From Straminergon stramineum (Eukaryota; Streptophyta; Bryopsida; Hypnales; Calliergonaceae): a DNA stretch of 64,000 bases. Made by a program: the position numbers and the translations under genes. The notes beneath the pieces are model-generated. The model was not told the DNA's origin, did not search any database, and saw only the letters and a program-made list of their open reading frames with translations. How positions within the stretch are numbered: position 1 is the first letter of the stretch; every line of letters begins with the position of its first letter. Of the stretch, positions 1 through 10,750 are shown one piece after another. The stretch covers positions 12,031,350-12,095,349 of the forward strand of contig OY987271.1 in assembly GCA_963920665.1 (NCBI GenBank), read 5' to 3'.

Positions 1-185
1 TTCCTACGGAGCACTGGATCTGGTAAGCGTGTTCTCAGGTTCCAATTTTGTGTAAGAGCCTCACATAGTTAGGTTCTAAATTGCAAGTGTGTCATTGGTT
101 GACAAGGAGGGTCTCTACTCTTACACTTGTCAAGGTAAATGATATACATATTGACAATTGTCGTGTCAATCAAAAAAAAAAACAC

Positions 186-1609
186 TCAGTGCCACCACTT
201 GTGGGACCGGGTTTGACAAGTATAAGAAGCTCGAAGTTGGTCTGCCACATCTACGCCTCTCATGTGAGTAGTGTATTCAAGGTGAATAGGTGAAGTGAAA
301 ATATTTTCACGTATTGTGCCATTGCGATGAGGCACAGTGGCAACTGGAAATTGGCAAGGAAATTGCAATGGCACCATGTGAGTGGATAAAATAAGCACTG
401 GCCTCTTATCCTTCCATACTATAGCACTAATAGACCTTGACTCATGCATTCGCCATTCCAAAGTGCCTTGTGCACTTCTAGCAAAAGCCTTCGTATTCTT
501 CAAAACCAATGGAAGACCAACTCTATTTGCCCGCACAGTCCTTGTTGCATATATTCCCTTTTCTAATAACTTTTTGAATAGAGGTATGCTAGAGAAAAAA
601 TTATCCATGGCAATTACATGACCTCGACCTTCATTTGATGTCAACAATCGCAAGACTACTTTGTGTGCCAATCTAGGTTGCCCACGTGGCACTGATGCCT
701 CATTTGCTATAGCCAGATCCTTACCACAATAAACCTCAAAATTAGATACAAATTTTGAGACTGAATCTGCTAGGCACCAAACTTTGATTCTCCATTTTTG
801 TGGCTTCTGTGGCATGTATTGCCTAGTAGGACAATATGTGCCTTTATATATCTTATCATCATCTCGTCAATGGTACCAAACTTCCCCACATTCCAAGATC
901 TCTAACAAATATCTCTTATTTCATTGATCAACCACCTCAATTGCCCCATTTTATCATATCCTAGAAGGGCCTTGTCTTGCACATATTTAGCTGGATTCGT
1001 AAGATGTAAGCACTTGATAAGTAAAAAAAAGCGACATAGAGACATAAGGTTTGATATTGTGGCACAATGGAATATTGAAACTTTCTTATGCCAATATGTT
1101 TTCATATTCGGTTGCCCCTTCATTCCCATATACAGAATGATTGCAAGGAAAACTTGTAACTCTTTGACAGAGCACTCTATCTAGGCTATACCCCCCTTAG
1201 TATTCCCATGCGCATCAAGTGCAGTGGCATATCGATTTGTCTCTGTGACAATGTCCTACAAGACATTGAATGGCCAGAAGACATGAAATAATTGTAGGAA
1301 AGTTGGGAAATATCGCCAGAAAACATTGGAAGAAGGCGCACCAATGAAATCAATGCACTGAGGGGCATATGTGAAATTTTTTTGATTCCAAGACTCATCC
1401 TGATAAATATATTTGACATTGTCATGGTCTTCAATATCTCCACCTTGGTCATCATTTTCTTCATCACTAAAATGTAGCTTTGGTAAATCTACATCACTAC
1501 TACTATCATAGTCAACCATTGGAATTTCCATTTGCACCCCCCTGGAAGCACAATAGTTCATCCCACCATCTGATTGTCCATGAGGACCGACTGCAATGTT
1601 TGGGGACAA
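186..1609 (-). pseudogene. piggyBac-like transposase relic
   Basis: This is a decayed DDE transposase of the piggyBac superfamily, read on the minus strand. The N-terminal part (1609-1256) has the acidic linker followed by a block ending FPTFLQLFHVFWPFNVL, which resembles the start of the piggyBac transposase domain. The middle (1129-902) carries the 'YWHKKVSIF...FFLLIKCLHL' region. The C-terminal part (815-186) keeps the three aspartate contexts expected of the catalytic triad: LADS, AMDNFF and GVDVADQ, the last followed by a Trp-rich 'HKWWH' end. The pieces are in different frames with frameshifts near 1256, 1186 and 830, so the gene is inactive. The window edge may cut off the 3' end. The family assignment rests on motif order; the recency and source are inference. 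Confidence 0.8.
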
Positions 1610-1713
1610 CCAACAATAACTTCATTGTTAGTCAGTGGAATTGGGAAAAATAATTATTGCAATTTCAAAGCGTTATCCCTAAACGGAGGAAGACTTAGCA
1701 AATTCTCTACAAT

Positions 1714-1953
1714 ACACGAAATAGTGAAATTAGGTTGCCTTACCCCAAGAAAATTACTTTACAAGCCATCAAAATCAAGAAATATTTCAAGAAATATTTT
1801 TATTTTGTATACATGGAGGTTCAAGAGTCCCAATTATAACAATACCTTTAGTTATTCAAAAGAAGTGCATTCTTGTACAATAATAGTAAATATTCCTATA
1901 GTGTCAAATGTCAAAAAATTAGTGTGGGGCAACCTAATTTCACTATTTTGTGT
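1714..1953. repeat. Short inverted repeat (possible small MITE)
   Basis: Arms of about 25 bases at 1714-1739 and 1928-1953 are near-perfect reverse complements (core AATAGTGAAATTAGGTTGCC). They enclose about 190 bases of AT-rich non-coding DNA just upstream of the piggyBac-like relic. This could be a MITE or part of the parent element's end. I could not define target duplications. Confidence 0.45.
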
Positions 1954-2316
1954 ACATAAAGGAATGAAAAACCAAACACTGTTTTCCAAAGCTCTGTACT
2001 AGCATAAGTTCCTTCAATACTTTCTAGGTGAGCACAAGTACAAGGTCCCTCAACATGGTTTCATTGAGTGTTTGTAAACAAAAACATGCTTCATTTGTAA
2101 ATTATCATGCTACAATCTGTTGGACTATTCTTGCTATTTGGTGAGGATCTATCTTTGAAGCAAAAATTTCAGATATTTAAATAATCAGCACCAATAACGA
2201 TATGAAGTTTATGAACTACAATTTGAAGTGGTATAAGAAATTATCAAGAATCTAATTTTCACTTCATTTTGTTGCAAAATGAACAATGCACTTGTAATCA
2301 TGGTTTCTTCACTTAG

Positions 2317-2891
2317 CCCCTAAAGTCTCAATGTCCCTACGGGGGACAAAATGGATTTTGGAAAGGTTCCTATGAGCTCAATTTTTAGTGAATTTTTTTG
2401 AAACTTTATCGTAAGATAGAAAAACTTATTAGCTTTTTGGGAATATAATTTTTATTCCAATCAGTGCTCGGGAGCAAAAGTTATGCCCCAATAACCTCAA
2501 AATGGGGGAGAGCGGGCAGGAAAAACAAATTGTAAGAAATTGAAATATATTTTTTAATTATTTTATTCTCATAGATTATATTTTTGTCTAAATGGGAAGC
2601 TTTGATTCATACCATTTGGATTAGTGATGTAAAAGATATGGAGTTTTTTGTTTTGCGGGCAATTAGAGCATCTTAAAAAAAAAACTTCTTCTTTCACTTT
2701 GAATGCTAATATCTTTCAATCCGTACAGTCAATCATTAGTAAATTTTCACTACATGATCCAAGAAAATTTTGGTACAAGATCCTATGGTTAGTTTCTAAA
2801 AAAAGTACTTTTTTTATTCCTTAGATGAAAGCAATAGAAGTAGCAGTTTTGAGTGGTTTTTGACAGAAAAATGGCCTTGGGACTTTAGGGG
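2317..2891. mobile_element. Non-autonomous piggyBac-type element, copy a
   Basis: A 575-bp element starts CCCCTAAAGTCTC and ends GGGACTTTAGGGG, so the ends are inverted repeats. It is flanked by a direct 4-base duplication TTAG (2313-2316 and 2892-2895), a variant of the TTAA site of piggyBac elements. The 3' half (from about 2676) matches the other copies in the window at 28657-28875 and 11845-12075. It has no coding capacity. The nearby piggyBac-like transposase relic is a plausible source of the enzyme, but that link is inferred. Confidence 0.75.
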
Positions 2892-3189
2892 TTAGTATTT
2901 GTGCAATGATATAGGATCTTGGGTTCAAAACATGATGTCATACACAACTATCTATAAGTATGGATGATTTTTCAATGTTTTTTTTAGCTAATTCTGTATT
3001 TGATAAGAGTCTTCTTCAGTGAGTGGTAACAAAAATTACATGAATTTCAAGTGTACCCAGGAAATTCTTATACTTTCATGACTTCTAGTTCACATAGGAC
3101 TTCATGTCATCGAATTTTTTTTTAAAAATAATTCACATATACTTGCTAAATTTTTGGTGAATTTGAAATTTAGGTGAAAGGAAATGAGG

Positions 3190-3849
3190 TTAGCAAGAAT
3201 ACTGCAAAAAGTCTGAAAGTTCACCTGCCCATTCTAGAGGACCAAGCAGAGGTGGTGATGCGCTTTCCTGGTGCAACCAATTCTCCTTGGCTCCATGCCA
3301 AGGATCCCCTTCGCAGTGACTGTCAGTAGCCCAGTGGGGGGACCCTTGCAGCCGGTCATGTTCTGCTCCTTCGTTACCATTGTTTGTACCAAGTGCACCT
3401 CGTCGAAGTCGATCAGAGGTACTCCGACCTTGTCTCCGTTGTCTTTGTTGTGTAGAGCTGTAGTGATTGAAGAGCATCTCGAGAGGCCATATCAATTCCT
3501 CCAGAGATCTTGGTTCATCATCAACATATTGACCTTCATAGAATTCATCCTTTGATAATTCTTCTGAAGAGGAGTTCGTCCTTGCTAAAAGTTGTTCTTG
3601 ACTGTCGATAAAATCAAGATCAATATCACCAATAACTTGTTTAATACCACTATCATTGAAAATGCTCACTGATTGTGGTACGAGAGGTATAGAGAGTGGC
3701 GTCGGATAAGTTGTCGATGGAGAAAATGGCGGAATAGGTTCTAGAGTAGGACTCGTAGATGTAGGTGGTGGAGTTTTTCTTGTTGAAGCTTCATGAGCTA
3801 GGAGGCGGCAGCTGTGCCTCACAAGTAGACCGTCCCATGCCACCTGCAC
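3190..3849 (-). CDS. Unrecognised open reading frame, possible exon
   Basis: This open frame of 219 codons does not match a family I know. Codons 25-60 are Pro/Ser/Thr-rich, the middle is acidic, and residues about 130-150 contain QQRQRRQGRSTSDRLRRG. The preceding minus-strand bases read TGTGCAG just before the GTGGCATGG of the frame, which would fit a splice acceptor, so it could be an exon rather than a full gene. It lies between two TTAA-type elements and may be part of an unclassified transposon. A chance open frame is also possible. Confidence 0.25.
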   Translation of the reverse strand: MQVAWDGLLVRHSCRLLAHEASTRKTPPPTSTSPTLEPIPPFSPSTTYPTPLSIPLVPQSVSIFNDSGIKQVIGDIDLDFIDSQEQLLARTNSSSEELSKDEFYEGQYVDDEPRSLEELIWPLEMLFNHYSSTQQRQRRQGRSTSDRLRRGALGTNNGNEGAEHDRLQGSPHWATDSHCEGDPWHGAKENWLHQESASPPLLGPLEWAGELSDFLQYSC

Positions 3850-4929
3850 ACGAATATGTTACAATGTGAGTATGGTAACATGAGTTTTGCTATGGAAATT
3901 TTGTGCATAACTTCAAAATGTAAAATTTCAATCATTGATGACCTCGTTGCATGTCGCTTTGCCTCGCCTAAGTCTAGCCATGATTCCTGCCTTCAATGTC
4001 AATTTACTCAATAATCCTCGATCTGCACTAGTAAAGTAATTGTTGAATTATAGAATGTTAAAGAACAGAAGTAAAAAGAAGTAAACCATATGAAGACACA
4101 AGACAAGAGTACCAAGGAGATTGAAAGTGTTGTAGTGGAAATGGAGATCTGAAAATGATAGTAGCAACAAGATGGATGTACAACTATGCACACTCTGCAC
4201 AAGTTGAGCAACATGTGTCGATATATATACAATGTAGCTACTTGTACAATAAAGACTCATAAATGCAATCAACATGCAAGTAGAGGAGTTGCTCTTCTAG
4301 GCTTGAATTTCTTAGACTTTGCAATTCTAGTAGCAATTTCGTCATTATGCTTGAATTCAATGCTAGATACTATAGTTGAAGCTCGAATTTCCAAACCATG
4401 CATGGATTACAGCAATTACAAGGATTTCTCAACCACTTCTCTTTCAGAAAAATCAGTCATCTCCAAACCTGAGGACATATCCAGATTTTTGTGCCAAAAA
4501 GTACCAATTTTTTTGGGTTAATTAACAACGAGATCAAATTGCAGATCAAAGCCTCTTAATTCTTGGCGGCCTCTTTCATGGTTGCACCCACTCTTCACAT
4601 CGAAGGCAACACCTCAGCATTTCTTCTACAGCTTTGCGGTCCCTATGCCCATGGTCATCGTCTATACCCTCCTTCTAGTCGCTAAAGGCCTTCAACCACC
4701 TATCACCCCTCTCTGGACGGGCAAGCAATAATAGCCGTGATGTGAAGCCCCCCCTCCCTCTCTCCATCTGACTAAGCTGGCGCATAGGTTGTCTGTAAAG
4801 GGCTGTGATGTAAGCCCCCTCCCTCCTACCTAACCTCTTGCCCGTGTAAATTGCCCTACGCTCAGTCAACAGCCTCCTAGTGGCCACAAGGCTTGCCCGA
4901 CTTGCCCCTCCTCCCCTGTTTTGCAAAAA
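3850..4929. other. Non-coding stretch
   Basis: I see no gene here. At 4735-4840 there are two imperfect direct copies of a GTGATGT-AAGCCCCC-CTCCCTC phrase in a C/T-rich patch. The right portion may belong to the diverged TTAA-type element that ends at 5104. Confidence 0.4.
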
Positions 4930-5104
4930 AATGTCCATAACTTCTCGCTCACAAGTCCAAATGAGGAAAAAATTATTCCCCCATGTAGCTCTTTCAATTC
5001 TTCACCTCCAATAAAAGTTATAGAAAATCTTACAAACTAGTATGTTCATAAGTACATGCCCGAAATCTCATTTGTCCCCCGAAGGGACAATGGTCCTTTA
5101 GGGG
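4930..5104. mobile_element. End of a piggyBac-type element
   Basis: The sequence ends TGGTCCTTTAGGGG followed by TTAA (5105-5108). Read on the minus strand, this equals the left end of the copy at 27954, including the CCATTGTCCCTTCGGGGGACAAA block. The opposite end cannot be placed, so only about 175 bases are called. It abuts the truncated gypsy element, so the gypsy is cut just 3' of its protease. Confidence 0.65.
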
Positions 5105-5249
5105 TTAACCCATTAGAAATTTGTATATTTTTTTCTTCATCACCAGACCCAATATTTATAGTCTGGCAATGGTTTTTAGATACATACACCCTAATTGGAA
5201 TATCTACCAACTCGCTATCATACATACCTTCATTGTCTTCACTTAACTC

Positions 5250-6338
5250 TCAATCGGAATTTACACCATACACTGATGAATCAGTCAACCAATATTGGAT
5301 GGCTCTATCCGAGTTGTCTTCATCCTCACAAGGTATGACATACTCTCCAGTGGCTATTTCCTTATAATTTTCTATTATAATTCCTATTTGATTCTCTTCC
5401 TTGGGTTTTCTACTAATTCTATTAGTAGGAACATCATCCAATTTGCAATCATAACCAAAGTCACTTGTATCTCCTGGTGATTCCCATTGAGTCTCACCAT
5501 GGTATTTAAGTGGGTACATGGTAATACTTATTGCATGATTCCCTTGGAAAATCTTCATAACACCCCTACCCCAATCGTCTTTAACCCAAGCTTGGTAAAG
5601 CCATGGCCGACATAATAGGATTGGATAAGAAGCATTTGGGATATTTGGTTGAAAGACAATATAATCAATTAAATAAATTAACCCCACTATTCGTGTTTTT
5701 ACTTTAGGTAAAATACCTAAAGGTTTTACCCTACTCTGGTCTGCCATACGCAAAACCAATTTGGTTTCTTGAAGACCAATTAGATGGAGTCCTAGCATTG
5801 TGTCATGGTTCATTAAATTGACACTAGAACCCCCATCTACTTGGACACTAGTCACAATCAGACCTTCGATTTCCACATCAATCACAAGAGCATTGGGATC
5901 AGGGCTTAAAGCAACCTCATGTACTTGCCTATTTCGTCTCCTAACCAATTTGGACTTAAGGGCTGCCCTACAACTTGGAGCAATTCCCAGTAATTGTCGA
6001 ATTGATATATCAACCTTTACATTTCCCAAATTTTCAATCACATTATAAGGATTATTTTCATCAATTATCCCAATTTGGTTATTACCATCCTTTTTCTTCT
6101 GAATTGTTGGCTTGATAATATTTGCAATTTGGTTTCCAGTATTCATCTTCTTAGGTAAATCCAAATTATTTTCATTCCTACCAACTAGGGTATCTGGTTC
6201 TACCCAAATTGGTGGAATGACCAATGGTTCCTGATCACTTAACACAGTAGGCTCAACCAAATTGGGAATATGATTACTTTGCATTGTAACTACCCAATTT
6301 GGTTTGATATGCTCCTTCGGAGTTGACATTTGAATCAC
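5250..6338 (-). CDS. Gypsy retroelement aspartic protease region
   Basis: This frame of 362 codons carries a retroviral-type aspartic protease. The active-site strand reads VDGGSSVNLM, where DGGS replaces the usual DSG/DTG as in many plant Ty3 elements, and it sits in the 'IEGLIVTSVQVDGGSS' context. Downstream, 'YPILLCRPWLYQAWV' matches the second half of the fold. The protease cleaves the element's own polyprotein. The N-terminal third is linker and contains repeated NQIG, PNWV and PNLV peptides, which are translations of the CCAANTTGG motif. The frame ends about 145 bases before the truncation point. Gag lies upstream in another frame or after a stop, consistent with decay. Confidence 0.75.
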   Translation of the reverse strand: MIQMSTPKEHIKPNWVVTMQSNHIPNLVEPTVLSDQEPLVIPPIWVEPDTLVGRNENNLDLPKKMNTGNQIANIIKPTIQKKKDGNNQIGIIDENNPYNVIENLGNVKVDISIRQLLGIAPSCRAALKSKLVRRRNRQVHEVALSPDPNALVIDVEIEGLIVTSVQVDGGSSVNLMNHDTMLGLHLIGLQETKLVLRMADQSRVKPLGILPKVKTRIVGLIYLIDYIVFQPNIPNASYPILLCRPWLYQAWVKDDWGRGVMKIFQGNHAISITMYPLKYHGETQWESPGDTSDFGYDCKLDDVPTNRISRKPKEENQIGIIIENYKEIATGEYVIPCEDEDNSDRAIQYWLTDSSVYGVNSD

Positions 6339-6544
6339 AGGATCAAATTGAACTGATTTCCCATTTGGTTTATTTTGTGAACTACCTACATCAGTCTCTA
6401 ATTGGCTAGACTACACAAAACTCCCATTTGGCTCTATTATTGATTTTAATGGCTTATGATAGGCCTCAGGATTAATTTTTAACCCAATTTGGTTTTGTTG
6501 ATTCATTATTTGTTGGGCTTCTTTTCTAGTAATTTCCTTTCCTC

Positions 6545-7681
6545 TTAAAATTTCCAAATCACCTTGGGGATTTTCCTTAACAATTGACCTCTAGTGGATA
6601 CTTTTTGTACTACTCTTTCTTGCCTTAATAAAGAAGGTTGACTTTTGCCTTCAATTTGTATAAGGTAGGAAGCCCGATCTTTAGTAGACCTAGGAGCCTC
6701 CTCATCCAATAACACAATCTTAGGACTATTATTTCTTTTCTTATTATTATATCCTTCTTGGGTTTCATTTCTACGTGGACCATTGCATTCCTCAGCCGTA
6801 TGGCCATTTTGATTGCAATTTCCACATAGTGGTACATAACCCACTTGTGCCCTCGCATTTGAACAATTTGTTGAAATATGGCTCGGTTGTTGACAATTAT
6901 AACATATAATTGTCTTGCCTTGACCCCAATTAGGCACTTGCCCTCCATAAGTAGGTGGACCTTGGTTGACATTGCCAAATGGCATTTGTGACCACCCTTG
7001 GTTACTATTAGTAGGCATTTGGGCTACACCCCTATTAGGATTATTACTATAGCCTCCATTGTTAAAATTATTAGGATTGAAGTTAGGATTAATGTAATTA
7101 GGTTGATTAAAATTTGGATTAAAATTCCTTTTTCTATTACGATTGAAATTACTACTCCAATTTTGGCTATTACCCGAATAATTATTATTATTGTCCACTT
7201 GATAAACTTGGCCACTCCTATTTTGGTTATTGGCTTGGTTTATTAAACTGGCTTGTATATTTTTGCATGACTCCGTTTCAGGTTGTTTGCCACAAAATCT
7301 ACACTTTGGAGGCAAATTAGGCGGGGAAGGACAATTAGGCAACATATGCCCCTGTCCTCTACAATTAATGCACCATATATGGGCACGATCATTATTAGGC
7401 TGGTTTTTCTTCTCAACTGTCTTAGCCAAATTTACTTGTAAATTTCCTAATTGCTTTGTTAATTCTACCAATTGGGCTTCTACTGCCGAATTGGTATCCT
7501 TCCCAGAAGGTTGGACTTGGTACGGTGGGACCCCAATTTGGTTCACTTTAATTGGCTCTACTGGGATAACAAGAGCAACTTGTACTAGTACTATAGGCAT
7601 TACATTGACATAATTGGGTTGAACATAGGTTGGCATGCCATTACCCCCGATGTTCTCCCTTCTCACACCTACTTGGTCCAA
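6545..7681 (-). CDS. Gypsy Gag nucleocapsid with CCHC zinc knuckles
   Basis: The 378-codon frame contains three good C-x2-C-x4-H-x4-C zinc knuckles: CINCRGQGHMLPNC, CYNCQQPSHISTNC and CGNCNQNGHTAEEC. A degenerate CRFCGK...C lies between the first two. An Asn/Gly-rich low-complexity linker (about residues 150-240, many NPNFN-like repeats) separates them. The product would bind the element's RNA in virus-like particles. It is in the same order as a Ty3 Gag C-terminus, between the Gag capsid block (8209-7739) and the protease. The start shown is only the first Met in an interrupted frame. Confidence 0.75.
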   Translation of the reverse strand: MDQVGVRRENIGGNGMPTYVQPNYVNVMPIVLVQVALVIPVEPIKVNQIGVPPYQVQPSGKDTNSAVEAQLVELTKQLGNLQVNLAKTVEKKNQPNNDRAHIWCINCRGQGHMLPNCPSPPNLPPKCRFCGKQPETESCKNIQASLINQANNQNRSGQVYQVDNNNNYSGNSQNWSSNFNRNRKRNFNPNFNQPNYINPNFNPNNFNNGGYSNNPNRGVAQMPTNSNQGWSQMPFGNVNQGPPTYGGQVPNWGQGKTIICYNCQQPSHISTNCSNARAQVGYVPLCGNCNQNGHTAEECNGPRRNETQEGYNNKKRNNSPKIVLLDEEAPRSTKDRASYLIQIEGKSQPSLLRQERVVQKVSTRGQLLRKIPKVIWKF

Positions 7682-7738
7682 ATAACTAGGTTGAACTATA
7701 TTAGGATTTATATATGTTTCTCCTAAGTGGACTTCTTC

Positions 7739-8209
7739 CTACAACTTAGCCCTTATATAGGCAGCTTGCAAATCGGTTGGAGTAACCTCTTTTACAAAAG
7801 CTTTTAATTTGGGTGGGTATAGCCCATTTATAAATTGCCGTACAAAATGCATGTTGGGGTAATTATGGTCTGGTAACCTAAGCATTATTTCCTCTAATCG
7901 ACCATAATATCTATCTACATGAACTCCATTAGCCATATGCAATTCAGCTAATTTTTCAAACAATTTTTCTTGATAAGCCGATGGTCGAAAATGAGCTAAA
8001 AAAGCATTTTGTAAACTAGTCCAAGTATTAAAATGTCCTATTGATTGCCTTTGGAACCATTTTCCGGCTTGATCAACCAACATACTTAGAAAAATGCTAA
8101 GGAAATGGGCTTCTATTCTCGCATTGTTTGCGTTACATTTTGTCAAGAATTCATAAATGTGACTATTTGGGTCATCGCCCACTCTGCCAAAAAATAATGG
8201 AAATGGCAT
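7739..8209 (-). CDS. Gypsy Gag capsid domain (Retrotrans_gag type)
   Basis: The frame covers the typical plant Ty3 Gag core: 'PFPLFFGRVGDDPNSHIYEF' at the start, 'AGKWFQRQSIGHFNTWTSLQNAFLAHF' in the middle and 'RPSAYQEKLFEKLAELHM...FINGLYPPKLKAFV' at the end. These match the conserved W and L positions of the family. The product would be the capsid part of Gag. It is a fragment; the N-terminal Gag piece is at 8916-8575 and the nucleocapsid follows at 7681. A stop at 7739 separates them, so Gag is broken here. Confidence 0.75.
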   Translation of the reverse strand: MPFPLFFGRVGDDPNSHIYEFLTKCNANNARIEAHFLSIFLSMLVDQAGKWFQRQSIGHFNTWTSLQNAFLAHFRPSAYQEKLFEKLAELHMANGVHVDRYYGRLEEIMLRLPDHNYPNMHFVRQFINGLYPPKLKAFVKEVTPTDLQAAYIRAKL

Positions 8210-8574
8210 GAGTGAATATGGCCAATCAGCCTCATCACTTGGCTACATTACCACTTGAATATAAGTAGGTTCTGCCATTATTTTAATAGTCTCAACTATT
8301 TGACTTCCTTCACTCAATTTAGAAAAATCACTCAACTTGGAGAACTCAGTTAACTCCAAGTTGCGATTAATATTTTGTAACTCCAAATCTTGCCTAAATA
8401 CAAGAGGAGTTTCTAATTTTTTTTCTGCCTAAACTCCAAGTTGGATTCTCAACTGGCTAATCCACTGAACTAGTCCTACTACGAAAAGATCCTAATGGGG
8501 ATTCTATTATTGGGGAGACATCAGCTTTTGGTTGATTCTCCTCTACCTCTTCCGATTTGGTTTGCTCCTTCTCA

Positions 8575-8916
8575 CTATGCTCTCTTGGTGAGCTTTCTAG
8601 CGAAGGAGTATTTGAAAAACAAATGAGGTATATGAAACCCTTCTCTAACCTTTACTTCATCTCTATTTTCTATTTCGACTTGATTAATATCTCCTACTTG
8701 ATAATTATCCTTTTGTGGAATATTTTCTATAATTTGGCTATGCACAGGCCTATGTCGGAAATAATGACCCAAATGGAATGGATCTTTCCAACTAGGCGAG
8801 GCAAGCTCAAATTTAGCTTTAGAAACAAATTTGCGTTTTCTATCCGCTTCCCTCTTCTTTGCTCTTTCATCTCTAGCTTGCTTACTAGATTCAGCTGGTA
8901 TAGACGTGCTGCTCAT
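8575..8916 (-). CDS. Gypsy Gag N-terminal fragment
   Basis: This short minus-strand frame starts about 70 bases after the primer binding site, where the gag start is expected. It begins MSSTSIPAESSKQARDER and is followed by a basic, charged helix. It is probably the N-terminus of the element's Gag, with a frame break near 8575 before the capsid block. The assignment rests on position rather than on a recognised domain. Confidence 0.45.
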   Translation of the reverse strand: MSSTSIPAESSKQARDERAKKREADRKRKFVSKAKFELASPSWKDPFHLGHYFRHRPVHSQIIENIPQKDNYQVGDINQVEIENRDEVKVREGFHIPHLFFKYSFARKLTKRA

Positions 8917-8984
8917 TACAAAGCAACATGCCTATACTAACAACCAAAAGAGAAAAGAAGAAGGATTAACCTATTAGGATGCCT

Positions 8985-9001
8985 CCCCGACAGCGGCGCC
9001 A
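8985..9001 (-). promoter_or_regulatory. Retrotransposon primer binding site, tRNA-Asp type
   Basis: On the minus strand the bases read TGGCGCCGCTGTCGGGG, closely matching the primer site complementary to the 3' end of plant tRNA-Asp used by several Ty3 lineages. It lies three bases after the LTR end (ACA, 9005-9007), as expected for (-) strand priming. Confidence 0.85.
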
Positions 9002-9004
9002 AAA

Positions 9005-10750
9005 TGTAGATAAGCTTGGTTTCTAATTAGAATTATTCTTCCAAACTAATAGTGAAAAGTTCGTTCCAAGGGAGGCTTATTTCAAATAGGAATGTTTCTA
9101 ATCTAAGAAATAATAGCCAAATAGCCAAAACAACGACAAAAAGAGAAATACTTCCAACTAGGAGGAATTGAAAACCTCACAATTATAATCTAATTACTAG
9201 ATTTTTTTCCGCTCCACTCTTAATGGCCACAAGGGTAAGTAATTCTCCCATTTAGCTTATGTATTCTTTATCTCCATTCTCAATCACTTCCACAGCCACC
9301 GTCTTGACTTAATCTTGCTGCGGTACACCAACTTGGACTCTTTAACTTCCAATTTGGATGGATCTCCACAAATCACTTTGTCTCCAACTAGGAAACCTCA
9401 ACACCTTTGTCTCACCAACTAAGTCGTTTTATTCATTTTTTAATTTATTTTTATTTTATTTTATCCTCTCCAATACACTCAACTAATTTTCAATTATCTC
9501 ATCAATTGCTTCCTCCCACATGTTACACCACACATTTTTCATTCACTCCAATTAGGAATTAAAATGGCTAACATTTAGATCATTAACTTCCTAATTGGCA
9601 CCAGGTTAAATATATATCAACATACTCATACTTCCAAATTGGCTCACAAAATATTTTCATGTTAACCTTCAATCATCAACTCAATCAACTCAAGTAAGAA
9701 CTCATACATCTCAATTTTTAACTCACACATACACCCATGTCAACACACCAATTCAACTTAACACTTTCTTATATTTATTTCCGATTTGGTGATTAAATCA
9801 CCGTTCACAAACAATTTTTCCTATCAGAAATATTCAACCAGTTCTTCTCACTGCTCCATAGCATTCCAACTTGGAACCATTCTCCACACTCATTCTCATC
9901 ACTCAAACATGCATTTTTATTTTTATTTTTATTTTTTACTATGTTTTATTTTTATTTATTTTTATTTGTTCTAATTGGAATACTTGATCTCTATCATCAA
10001 TAATCCTCAATTAGATCTTACTCACTTCTCAGCTTAATTTCATTACTAACTCATCTTCTCCACTCACTTTCACAAACTTCCAAATTATAAACATTCTCCA
10101 ATTTAGACAGAGACATCATTCTTCCACAAACACACACACAAGTAAACCTAGATCATTACCATGATACAATAGGCATAACACATAAATCAACACCAAGCTC
10201 CCAACTTGGAATACACACAAACAAACACAAATACGCAGCACAACTGGCTGGGACACGATTAGACTCACTCAACAAATGGTAAAAGAAAAAGAAAAAAAAC
10301 ACAAACCAAATAGGAATGACAAAGCCGACAGTTACCAAATTGGAAGTGACAACCCAACCACCGGTTAACTACTCAATTGGAATTGCAAAGACAATCGCCT
10401 TAATACAAACCAAATTCCAAATTGGAATTAACTCACCAACCAGCCAACTGGACTCGACATCTACACCCTTAAAAATCCGACTTGGACAGAACTATCATCC
10501 ATTTGGATTATAGACCAAAAAATTTAGAACTTGGCTGGACAACCGAACCATTCCAATTAGGAAACCTTCCAACCAAATCAGCATATACATACCCAACATT
10601 CATTCACCATCCAAAAACACACCAAATAGAATTCAATCAACCCAATAAATCACACAATTAAGACACAAAATATGCACACAATCAAGTCAAAAACAATAAA
10701 AAACACATAGAAATCAATCAAAAATTTATAACAAAAAATACTAATCGGTA
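9005..10750 (-). repeat. Gypsy 5' LTR (outer edge approximate)
   Basis: On the plus strand the inner LTR edge starts TGTAGATAAGC at 9005, directly next to the primer site. The LTR is AT-rich, with long CA/TA-rich patches, and carries many near-palindromic TTCCAANTTGGAA-type motifs up to about 10560. I could not find a clean TG...CA outer end, so the right edge at about 10750 is a guess. No coding sequence is visible. Confidence 0.6.

Larger units (their letters stand above)
5756..10560. repeat. Dispersed CCAANTTGG palindrome cluster
   Basis: The 9-base palindrome CCAANTTGG, or its close form CCAANTAGG, recurs through both the coding region and the LTR of the gypsy element. Exact indexed examples start at 5756, 5945, 6070, 6204, 6257, 6294 and 6484. 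Others lie near 7532, 8441, 9330, 9346, 9635, 9865, 10195, 10335 and 10405. In the LTR it often extends to TTCCAANTTGGAA. About one per 65 kb would be expected by chance in random DNA, and it is rare in the rest of the window. It may be a protein-binding site array. Confidence 0.8.
5109..10750 (-). mobile_element. Truncated Ty3/gypsy-type LTR retrotransposon
   Basis: A minus-strand element runs LTR (about 10750 to 9005), primer binding site (9001-8985), gag (8916-6545) and protease (6338-5250), then stops at the TTAA-type element at 5104. Reverse transcriptase, RNase H and integrase are missing, so it is a 5' half only. The tRNA-Asp-type primer site and a DGGS-type protease fit plant Athila/Tat-like Ty3 lineages from general knowledge, though the missing pol prevents firm placement. 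The outer LTR edge is estimated from where the sequence character changes, not from a matched TSD. The element is unusually rich in CCAANTTGG. Confidence 0.75.

Noticed and set aside
4675..4938. Basic 87-codon minus-strand frame
   Set aside because: Arises from a C/T-rich repeat patch, with no domain or flanking gene structure.
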